From Deltaproteobacteria bacterium (lineage in GTDB: Bacteria > Desulfobacterota > Desulfuromonadia > Desulfuromonadales > BM103), in NCBI GenBank assembly GCA_024636215.1, contig JAGXHL010000060.1, forward strand, positions 1 to 31,493: DNA of 31,493 nucleotides, read 5' to 3'. The notes beneath the pieces were generated by a model, which worked only from the letters and a program-made list of their open reading frames with translations, made no database searches and was not told where the DNA came from. Positions within the stretch are counted from its first letter, which is position 1, and every line of letters starts with the position of its first letter. Both the position numbers and the translations under genes were made by a program. Of this stretch, positions 25,996 to 31,493 are shown in pieces.

Positions 25996-27303
25996 TTACA
26001 CTTTGTCTCCGGCAAGATCTTCCTTAAAGAGTTTGGCGGAGCCACTTGCGGCGCAAAACTCACCGCACATAGTGCAGGTTTTTTCGTCTTCCGGTACACG
26101 TGAAGCACGAATAGCTTTCGCCGCCTCGGGAATCAACGCCAGTTCAAACTGCTTGTCCCACTCCAGATCACGTCGAGCCTTGCTCATCTGCTTGTCGCGC
26201 TCACGACCTCGGTCCGGGTACTTATTCATGTCACCGATATAGGTTGCCACACGAGACGCGTGTACCCCGGCGCGTACATCTTCTTCGTTCGGTAGGGCCA
26301 GATGTTCAGCCGGAGTGATGTAGCAGATTAAGTCAGCACCGTAACGAGCTGACTGTGCTGAGCCGATAGCGGCACTGATGTGGTCAAATCCAGGGACGAC
26401 ATCAGTGGCGATCGGCCCGAGCATGTAGTAAGGGGCTTCATTGCTCATCCGTTTTTGGATGATGATGTTGGCTTCTACTTCGTCGAGCGGCATGTGACCG
26501 GGGCCTTCCACCAACATCTGGCAACCCATTTCGCGGCCAATCTGAGCGAGTTCGCAGTTGATGATCAGCTCTTGCATTTGCGCGCGATCGTGACTGTCAT
26601 GAATGGCGCCAGCGCGCAGGCCGTTGCCCAGAGAAAGACAAACGTCGTGTTTCTTTAAAATGCTGACAACGCGATCAAAATGCTCGTAAAGAGGGTTCTC
26701 TTTGTTGTTGCTTTCCATCCAGGAGACCATTGTCGTGCCTCCCTTTGAGACCAGACCTCCATAGCGGTAGTTCTGTTTGCGCAACCTTTCAATGGTATAG
26801 CGATTAATACCGCAATGCACCGCCATGAAAGCAAGCCCGTCTTCACACTGTTTTTCAATCAGGTCGAACAGCTCCTCTGGATCAAGCTTGTCAGCGCTGC
26901 CGTACTTGCGGGCAGCATCGCAGAAGGCTTGATAGAGAGGGACGTTACCCACTGGCAGATCGACGGCTGACAAGATTTCACGTCGGATTCGATCGAGGTC
27001 GCCCCCCACCGAGAGTTCCATTAAAGTGTCGGCGCCCGCTTCTTGAGCGACCTTGGCTTTACGTACTTCAGCCTCGTAATCAATGATGTCAGAGGAAGTG
27101 CCGATAGATGCATTGACCTTAGTGCGCAAACCTTTGCCGATACCAACCGGTTTTGGGTTTCGGTGGATGTTGTTAGGAATGACTATTTTACCGGTAGCGA
27201 CCATGTCGCGGATATACTCGGGGCTGTATCCCTCATCTTTGGCAACAGCAGCCATTTGTGGGCTGATCGTTCCTTTGAGCGCTTGTTCAACTTGAGTGAG
27301 CAT
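25996..27303 (-). CDS. bzaF: ThiC-like radical SAM enzyme, probably 5-hydroxybenzimidazole synthase BzaF
   Basis: A 435-residue member of the ThiC family of radical S-adenosylmethionine enzymes. ThiC and BzaF both use aminoimidazole ribotide; BzaF makes 5-hydroxybenzimidazole, a cobamide lower ligand. Shared motifs: 'KVNASIGTSSD', 'MELSVGGDLDRIRREIL', 'MAVHCGINR', 'SLGNGLRAGA', 'VEGPGHMPLDEVE'. The C-terminal cluster site reads CTMCGEFC (CX2CX3C). Its place between cobT and cobS, under a cobalamin riboswitch and with no thiamine gene, favours BzaF over ThiC; BzaF is established in Desulfuromonas and Geobacter. AAGGAG lies eleven bases before the ATG. Without methyltransferases for the ring, the expected product is a 5-hydroxybenzimidazolyl cobamide. 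A real ThiC cannot be excluded by sequence alone. Confidence 0.82.
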   Translation of the reverse strand: MLTQVEQALKGTISPQMAAVAKDEGYSPEYIRDMVATGKIVIPNNIHRNPKPVGIGKGLRTKVNASIGTSSDIIDYEAEVRKAKVAQEAGADTLMELSVGGDLDRIRREILSAVDLPVGNVPLYQAFCDAARKYGSADKLDPEELFDLIEKQCEDGLAFMAVHCGINRYTIERLRKQNYRYGGLVSKGGTTMVSWMESNNKENPLYEHFDRVVSILKKHDVCLSLGNGLRAGAIHDSHDRAQMQELIINCELAQIGREMGCQMLVEGPGHMPLDEVEANIIIQKRMSNEAPYYMLGPIATDVVPGFDHISAAIGSAQSARYGADLICYITPAEHLALPNEEDVRAGVHASRVATYIGDMNKYPDRGRERDKQMSKARRDLEWDKQFELALIPEAAKAIRASRVPEDEKTCTMCGEFCAASGSAKLFKEDLAGDKV

Positions 27304-27356
27304 TTGGCGTTTATCTCCTTTGCCGAGGGTAAATATATTGAGGGTATCTTTAGTCT

Positions 27357-28439
27357 TTAAGGAGTTTCTGCCTGGCTGACAGCGGCTTCCTCGAAGGTGG
27401 CAACTTCGGTCAGGATCGCAACCGCTGCTTCCACAATATTCATAGCTATTGCTCCACCGGTCCCTTCGCCAAGTCTTAACTCCAGATCGAGTAAAGCTTT
27501 TTTGTTAAGGAAGTCGAGAGCAATCGAGTGGCCCTGCTCAACGCTGCGGTGTCCGGCAATCATGTAATCCCTGCAAGCAGGAGATAGGCTGCAAGCTATT
27601 AACGCCCCGGCGGTAGAAATGATGCCGTCGATGACGACCGGTTTTTTTTGAGCCGCAGCACCGAGGATCAGACCGGCAATTGCGCCGATTTCAAAACCGC
27701 CCACTTTGGATAAAACATCGAGTCCGTCTTTGGGGTTGGGTTGATTGAGTGCCAAAGCCTTCTCCAGAGTGGCGACCTTGGCTTCCAGGGCTACGTCGTC
27801 GAGGCCCGTTCCACGGCCAGTGACATCGGCCACAGATCGACTACATAGAGTTGCTATGATGGCACTTGAAGGGCTGGTATTGCCAATGCCCATGTCGCCA
27901 GTGCCAAACATGTCAGTACTATCGGCCAGCAACTCTGCCACTTCAATCCCCACTTCGATAGACTGGATTGCCTGTGCTCTGCTCATGGCCGGGCCTTCAG
28001 CAAAGTTAGAAGTTCCCATGGCCACTTTTTTCGAAATAATTTTACCGCTTTCCACCAGGTCGCTCAGATCTCCAGCTACTCCGACATCTACAACCGTTAC
28101 CTTAGCCCCGACCTGACGCGATAAAGCATTGATGCTGGCCTTCTCATTGGCGAAGTTGCGGACCATTTCAAGTGTGACCGCTTGCGGAAACTTACTTACG
28201 CCTGCGGCGACAATGCCATGATCGCCCGCCATCACAACGATTGATTTACGTGCAACGCAAGGCTGCATGCTGCCGGTGATGGCCGCGAGATCTTCGGCTA
28301 AAAACATTAGCTGACCCAACGCCCAGTGAGGGATAGCGAGTTGATCGAGACGCAATCTGGCCGACTGGCGCATGTTCGTATCAGTCGGGGTGATTGCGTT
28401 CAAAGTTTTAGTCAGGAGACCTGTTTCAGGTAGTGTCAT
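27357..28439 (-). CDS. cobT: Nicotinate-nucleotide:benzimidazole phosphoribosyltransferase CobT
   Basis: A 360-residue enzyme that activates the lower-ligand base by transferring phosphoribose from nicotinate mononucleotide. Signatures: 'VVMAGDHGIVAAGVSKFPQ' (about 68-86), 'GTGDMGIGNTSPSSAI', 'KVGGFEIGAIAG' and 'LRLGEGTGGAIAMN' with the catalytic-type Glu. ATG at 28439 overlaps the cobU stop by four bases and has AAGGAA eight bases upstream. It is 53 bases upstream of bzaF, whose product is its likely substrate. Length is the family norm. Confidence 0.95.
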   Translation of the reverse strand: MTLPETGLLTKTLNAITPTDTNMRQSARLRLDQLAIPHWALGQLMFLAEDLAAITGSMQPCVARKSIVVMAGDHGIVAAGVSKFPQAVTLEMVRNFANEKASINALSRQVGAKVTVVDVGVAGDLSDLVESGKIISKKVAMGTSNFAEGPAMSRAQAIQSIEVGIEVAELLADSTDMFGTGDMGIGNTSPSSAIIATLCSRSVADVTGRGTGLDDVALEAKVATLEKALALNQPNPKDGLDVLSKVGGFEIGAIAGLILGAAAQKKPVVIDGIISTAGALIACSLSPACRDYMIAGHRSVEQGHSIALDFLNKKALLDLELRLGEGTGGAIAMNIVEAAVAILTEVATFEEAAVSQAETP

Positions 28440-29002
28440 AAAATCGTTCCTTCTTTAAGTATAAGGGGATAACCGGAAACCAAAAAAACCACTTCATCTG
28501 ATAGTGTGGCCAAGGTCTGGTTGCAACGACCCACAAGGTCTCGATAAAGACGAGAAGTTTTGTCGGCTGGTACCAGCCCCATGCCGAGTTCATTTGTAAC
28601 AAAAATGACGGTACGTCCGCCTTGACGACTCACCTCAGCAACCTGCCGGCACAGGGAGGCAATCTCATCCTCACTGACAGTTTGTTGCTGACACTGCGCA
28701 TGGTAGAGAAGATTGTTTATCCATAATGTCAGGCAATCCACAAGAACGACCGAACTCTCATAACAGTTACGTAACGCTTGGACCAACTCCACCGGTTCCT
28801 CGATGGTTATCCAATCTTGGCCAGCTCTCTCTTGGCGATGACAGGCGATGCGTTGTTCCATCTCATCATCAACTACCGGACAGGTCGCAATATAGGTCCG
28901 TTGGCCTGGTAGTGTCGTCGCTCGCATTTCAGCATAACGACTCTTGCCACTGCGACTTCCGCCGCTCACAAATATCAACCGGCTTTTAGAGTGCTGATTC
29001 AC
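28436..29002 (-). CDS. cobU: Adenosylcobinamide kinase / guanylyltransferase CobU
   Basis: A 188-residue bifunctional enzyme phosphorylating adenosylcobinamide and converting it to the GDP form for CobS. The P-loop GGSRSGKSRYAE lies at 14-25, and 'VLVDCLTLWINNLLY' and 'IFVTNELGMGLVPADKTSRLYRDLVG' are classic CobU/CobP segments. GTG start at 29002 with AGGA eight bases upstream, inside the last codons of cobC (17-base overlap). In the kinase region 'IACHRQERAGQDWITIEEP' holds the guanylylated His in characterised homologues. Confidence 0.94.
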   Translation of the reverse strand: MNQHSKSRLIFVSGGSRSGKSRYAEMRATTLPGQRTYIATCPVVDDEMEQRIACHRQERAGQDWITIEEPVELVQALRNCYESSVVLVDCLTLWINNLLYHAQCQQQTVSEDEIASLCRQVAEVSRQGGRTVIFVTNELGMGLVPADKTSRLYRDLVGRCNQTLATLSDEVVFLVSGYPLILKEGTIL

Positions 29003-29588
29003 TGTAGAGTCCTGTTAGAACGGCGCCCTGTGAATAAAGATCAAAAGTGGCGAAGCCCCCTCGTTTGATTTCAAACTTGAGATAATCCCGGTACGGGTAC
29101 CCCAACAATTGGCAAATCAGGGCACGAATGACACCACCGTGAGTAACCAACGCAATGTTGTGATGCTCGCAGTTGCTAACAGCATCGATAACTCGTGCGA
29201 CACGTTGTTGGAAATCAATCTGGGATTCTCCTTCTGGAAAACAGAAGTCTTCTGTCAGTTCCGACCATTTTGTGACCAACTGCGAGTCGACAGAACTGAT
29301 CTGTTCAAAAGTCATCCCTTCCCAACGACCAAAATTCACCTCATCGAGCTCATTCATATTGGAGAAGGTCAGATCCATTTGTTCAGCAATCGGTGCTGCC
29401 GTCTGTTTGGCTCGTAACGCCGGACTGCACCAGATTGCGTCAACTTTCCGCTTCTTAAAACAATTTGCGAGTTGGTTTGCCTGATGATTTCCCGTCGCAC
29501 TCAACGGGATATTCAGACGTCCAACGTAGCAGTCGTCCAAAGAGGCATCGAGTGCGCCGTGACGAATCAATGTCAGCTGCTTTTCCAT
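28986..29588 (-). CDS. cobC: Alpha-ribazole phosphatase CobC (histidine phosphatase)
   Basis: A 200-residue histidine phosphatase removing the 5'-phosphate from alpha-ribazole phosphate or the cobamide phosphate. 'LTLIRHGALD' carries the phosphorylated His, 'CSPALRAKQTAAPIAE' follows, 'NELDEVNFGRWEGM' gives the acid residue and 'ALVTHGGVIRALI' the second His. The third of three consecutive ATGs, at 29588, is preferred (AAGGA five bases upstream, family-like MEKQL). An in-frame ATG at 29660 would run translation through the terminator hairpin. First gene of the operon, just behind the riboswitch. Confidence 0.88.
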   Translation of the reverse strand: MEKQLTLIRHGALDASLDDCYVGRLNIPLSATGNHQANQLANCFKKRKVDAIWCSPALRAKQTAAPIAEQMDLTFSNMNELDEVNFGRWEGMTFEQISSVDSQLVTKWSELTEDFCFPEGESQIDFQQRVARVIDAVSNCEHHNIALVTHGGVIRALICQLLGYPYRDYLKFEIKRGGFATFDLYSQGAVLTGLYSESAL

Positions 29589-29606
29589 CATCATCCTTAA
29601 AGAAAC

Positions 29607-29644
29607 AAAAAATCCCTGCAGCCTTATAGAAGGCTGCAGGGATT
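29607..29644 (-). terminator. Riboswitch-controlled intrinsic terminator before cobC
   Basis: On the minus strand a perfect 15-bp stem (AATCCCTGCAGCCTT with its complement, + coordinates 29611-29644) and a four-base loop are followed by six T residues (29612-29607). It is oriented with the operon, 18 bases before the cobC start and downstream of the cobalamin riboswitch. This is the expected layout for ligand-induced transcription attenuation. Confidence 0.9.
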
Positions 29645-29671
29645 CCGTATTTATCCTCATGCAATATAGTC

Positions 29672-29696
29672 CAGCACCTTATTGCTCGAAGGGCTG
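29672..29696 (-). promoter_or_regulatory. Candidate anti-antiterminator hairpin of the cobalamin attenuator
   Basis: On the minus strand CAGCCCTT (29696-29689) can pair with AAGGTGCTG (29680-29672) with one bulged base. The same AAGGTGCTG could instead pair, with a small bulge, with CAGCCTT in the 5' arm of the terminator. The two pairings exclude each other, which is how an attenuator switch usually works. The pairing is drawn by eye and not energy-checked. Confidence 0.4.
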
Positions 29697-29706
29697 TAAA
29701 CTAACG

Positions 29707-29801
29707 AATCGGGAGTGTATCTGACTTATACCGGCCAATAAGACCGATGATCACAGTGGCGGCTCCGTGACGGATTCACACCGTCTTCCAAGCTTCCGAT
29801 T
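29707..29801 (-). promoter_or_regulatory. Cobalamin riboswitch
   Basis: On the minus strand the conserved core is clear: GGAAGACGGTGTGAATCC with the rest of this arm at 29789-29761, then GCCACTGTGA at 29760-29751, then a B12-box variant AAGTCAGATACACTCCCGA ending near 29707. AATCGG at 29801-29796 pairs with CCGATT at 29712-29707 to close the domain. The B12 box departs from the usual GGAGACCTGCC centre. It lies upstream of cobC and a strong terminator, so cobamide binding should stop transcription of the 21-gene operon. Confidence 0.9.
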
Positions 29802-29814
29802 TTTATGTATGGCT

Positions 29815-29845
29815 ACTATAGCACGTACATCATGGTAAATTGCAA
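29815..29845 (-). promoter_or_regulatory. Candidate promoter of the cobamide operon
   Basis: On the minus strand TTGCAA (29845-29840) and TATAGT (29820-29815) resemble -35 and -10 boxes with a 19-bp spacer, slightly long. The start would fall just before the riboswitch. No other good pair is obvious between here and the riboswitch. Confidence 0.35.
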
Positions 29846-30350
29846 GCGTCTAGTTTATGACCCAGCGAAAGCGTTGTCCTGCTACTCCCCCTTTTAGATT
29901 CTTAGTAAACTAGCAATTCGAGACACCGCCAATATACGGCGTTCATCGAATCAGGTTAAAATATCGACTGTCTAGGAAATTGTGTCAGGAGGTTTTGTCG
30001 GTCAATTTCTGCTGAGTTAGCCCTTGTCCAGAATACTCCGTAAAATGAGAATCGAAGGTTCTCCTAAAAATCGAAAAAACTAAATATTGTGCCCATTTGA
30101 GGTAACGGCATAGTCCATATATTTAATTTTATACTTTACAACTTGATTGCCCGCTGATGTAATCGGATCAGGTCTGACAAGTCAAACCACAGAGGTCTGA
30201 TTAAACGCATCAAACAGTCTGTTCTCAATATTTTTTTATGCTTTCTCAGACTCATCCGCGACTTAAATGTAAAGTTAATCTATCACGCCCATCGTGACCA
30301 AATTGTTTGGTGAACTCTGACCACTCATTTTAGAATTATATAGGTACAAG
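29846..30350. other. Gene-free stretch between the cobamide operon and arfB
   Basis: About 500 bp, AT-rich, with no convincing frame, RNA gene or strong hairpin. It contains an 8-base direct repeat (AGGTCTGA at 30170 and 30193), too short to mean much. It must hold the arfB promoter and possibly operators for the divergent cobamide operon, but none is recognisable. Confidence 0.5.
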
Positions 30351-30767
30351 ATGAAAAAACGAACAAAAAAAATATCAATTCCATTAAATGAAATAGAGTT
30401 CCGAGCTCTTCCGGCGCAAGGTGCAGGGGGGCAGAATGTCAACAAGGTGGCAACGGCTATTCACCTCCGTTTCGATATCGGGACCTCTTCTTTACCGAAG
30501 GAGTTCAAAGAGAGACTTCTTCAACGCGGTGACCACAGAATTACCCGTGAAGGGGTTGTGATCATCAAATCACAGTCACACCGGACTCAAGAAAGAAACA
30601 AGACCGAAGCGATAAAACGTTTAAATGCTCTTGTGGCAAACGCTTGTAAAATCCCTAAAAGCAGAAAAGCGACCAGACCGTCGAAGGCTGCACGCGGCAG
30701 ACGTCTTGACAGCAAGACCAAGCAGGGGAAACAAAAACAGATGCGTAAAAAAGTTGATTTATCATGA
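30351..30767 (+). CDS. arfB: ArfB/YaeJ-type ribosome-rescue peptidyl-tRNA hydrolase
   Basis: A 138-residue class I release-factor-like protein without codon-recognition domains. It frees stalled ribosomes by hydrolysing peptidyl-tRNA. The catalytic GGQ (26-28) lies in 'PAQGAGGQNVNKVATAIHLR', followed by 'HRITREGVVIIKSQSHRTQERNKTEA', a typical RF-1 domain segment. The C-terminal third is strongly basic, 'RKATRPSKAARGRRLDSKTK', as in ArfB, whose tail enters the mRNA channel. Length is near the E. coli protein (140). The ATG has only a weak purine-rich site. It overlaps the methyltransferase start by four bases. Confidence 0.9.
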   Translation: MKKRTKKISIPLNEIEFRALPAQGAGGQNVNKVATAIHLRFDIGTSSLPKEFKERLLQRGDHRITREGVVIIKSQSHRTQERNKTEAIKRLNALVANACKIPKSRKATRPSKAARGRRLDSKTKQGKQKQMRKKVDLS

Positions 30768-31375
30768 ATCGATCATCACGGAATCGACTCACAAGCAGAG
30801 CGATTCATCTTTTCCCTAAAGAGACTCTTTTCGACAAGCTTGCAAGAACCATCTGCCTGTCTGGCTGTCTCCCGAGAAAGGAGCTTTACGAAGCGTGGGA
30901 AGTTGCCCGCCAGACCCGTCGTCTTTTTCGTGGTGGTCGTGTCGTTGATCTGGCATGCGGGCACGGGTTACTGGCCCAGATTATGCTCCTGTTGGACAAC
31001 TCCTCACCCTGCGCAGTCGCTGTCGACAAGAGACTCCCTCCGAGTTGTCAGAAGCTGCATTCCACATTGACCCAAACCTGGCCAAGGCTCGAAAACCGTA
31101 TAGAGTTCGTTCAAACGGACCTGAATGATATTGAATTGAAACAACAAGATATCGTCGTCTCTGCTCATGCTTGTGGAACTCTTTCGGATATCATTCTCGA
31201 AAGAGCGATTTGTGCCAGGGCCAGGATCGCTCTGCTCCCCTGCTGCCATGATCTCAAAACATGCGACGCCGGCGGCTTACAGGGATGGATGGATGGTTCC
31301 CTCGCTATTGATGTAACAAGGGTCGAACAATTAAAGCGAAACGGATATAGAGTGAGCCTCTTGCAAAAGTCTTGA
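30764..31375 (+). CDS. Class I SAM-dependent methyltransferase, probably 3'-truncated
   Basis: A 203-residue Rossmann-fold methyltransferase. 'VVDLACGHGLLAQIML' (about 60-75) is the S-adenosylmethionine-binding motif, 'AVAVDKR' the acidic second strand, and 'VVSAHACGTLSDIIL' and 'IALLPCCHD' resemble a group of methyltransferases with AHxCG and PCCH motifs. Substrate not recognised. It overlaps arfB by four bases (ATGA), suggesting translational coupling and a link to translation. The last codons (SLLQKS) lie inside the 18-bp repeat at 31353-31370 and look unlike the expected family end, so the reading frame was probably shortened by a mobile element. Confidence 0.72.
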   Translation: MNRSSRNRLTSRAIHLFPKETLFDKLARTICLSGCLPRKELYEAWEVARQTRRLFRGGRVVDLACGHGLLAQIMLLLDNSSPCAVAVDKRLPPSCQKLHSTLTQTWPRLENRIEFVQTDLNDIELKQQDIVVSAHACGTLSDIILERAICARARIALLPCCHDLKTCDAGGLQGWMDGSLAIDVTRVEQLKRNGYRVSLLQKS

Positions 31376-31493
31376 CTCTGAGTGTTTAGAGTAAGACGAG
31401 ACAGTGTCCTTCTTGAGTTTCTTTAGAAGTACCACTACAAGGCGACCTTGAACGTCGATTTTACCGATTCTGGACGAACGACTCCCTTTGAAA
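31331..31493 (-). CDS. Open frame entering from the right edge, possible transposase C-terminal part
   Basis: On the minus strand a frame open from the right edge runs 54 codons to a TAA at 31333-31331. It reads 'GKIDVQGRLVVVLLKKLKKD' and then 'SESRLLQEA', through the 18-bp repeat and into the antisense of the methyltransferase. It has no Met start in the window. Position next to a possible insertion-sequence end suggests a transposase tail, but I do not recognise the family and a chance frame is possible. Confidence 0.3.
   Translation of the reverse strand, partial: FKGSRSSRIGKIDVQGRLVVVLLKKLKKDTVSSYSKHSESRLLQEAHSISVSL
31353..31370 (+). repeat. 18-bp repeat, right copy (possible IS end)
   Basis: TGAGCCTCTTGCAAAAGT, identical to the minus strand at 123-140. 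It replaces the last codons of the methyltransferase gene. If it is the end of an element extending to the right, the copy at 123-140 would be the end of one extending to the left, and the 31 kb between them would be bracketed by two related elements. Confidence 0.5.

Noticed and set aside
25996..27303. Thiamine biosynthesis ThiC
   Set aside because: Not excluded outright, but the position beside cobT under a cobalamin riboswitch, with no thiamine genes or TPP riboswitch, makes BzaF the better reading.
30170..30200. Direct repeat AGGTCTGA spaced 23 bases apart, possible operator
   Set aside because: Only eight bases, no symmetry and no nearby regulator gene; expected by chance in this much sequence.

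Overview
The window looks like an anaerobic deltaproteobacterium of the Desulfuromonas/Geobacter type (Desulfuromonadia). This is inferred from an anaerobic (early cobalt) cobamide pathway with an exported-type CbiK, a ThiC-like BzaF next to cobT, a tungsten aldehyde:ferredoxin oxidoreductase, and a MshEN-domain protein. No rRNA, tRNA or CRISPR was seen.

Layout. Positions 1-178 hold one end of a repeated 18-bp sequence that may be an insertion-sequence end. An M20 peptidase on the minus strand follows (179-1312). A plus-strand run then reads M23 peptidase, aldehyde ferredoxin oxidoreductase, class II aldolase-like protein, MshEN-domain protein with a seven-unit Pro/Ala repeat, ACP-phosphodiesterase-like protein, DksA-type zinc finger protein and a double TM2 membrane protein (1486-8804). 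From 29588 down to 8890 lies one minus-strand run of 21 genes with overlaps or short gaps: cobC, cobU, cobT, bzaF, cobS, a cobD-cbiP fusion, cbiB, cobO, cbiA, cbiC, cbiK, a Gate-domain membrane protein, a second cbiL, cbiD, cbiE, cbiL, cbiF, cbiG, cbiH, cbiJ and a SUMT/precorrin-2 dehydrogenase fusion. After about 500 bp without a gene come a release-factor-like ArfB homologue and a methyltransferase on the plus strand. The methyltransferase ends inside the second copy of the 18-bp repeat.

How it works together. The 21-gene run covers nearly every step from uroporphyrinogen III to a complete cobamide: sirohydrochlorin (SUMT/dehydrogenase), cobalt insertion (CbiK), ring methylation and contraction (CbiL, CbiH, CbiF, CbiG, CbiD, CbiJ, CbiE, CbiC), amidation (CbiA, CbiP), adenosylation (CobO), aminopropanol arm (CobD, CbiB), nucleotide loop (CobU, CobT, CobC, CobS) and an anaerobic lower ligand (BzaF, giving 5-hydroxybenzimidazole). 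CbiT, for C15 methylation with C12 decarboxylation, is the one core enzyme not found. A cobalamin riboswitch (29707-29801), followed by a perfect 15-bp intrinsic terminator just before cobC, should shut the whole operon off when cobamide is plentiful.

Most worth a second look: the coupled CbiK/Gate-protein pair with N-terminal signal sequences; the truncated, motif-less second SUMT domain in the CysG-like fusion; the CobD-CbiP fusion; the CbiG lacking its middle domain; the paralogous CbiL pair with no CbiT; and the 18-bp repeats that bracket the region and appear to cut off the methyltransferase.
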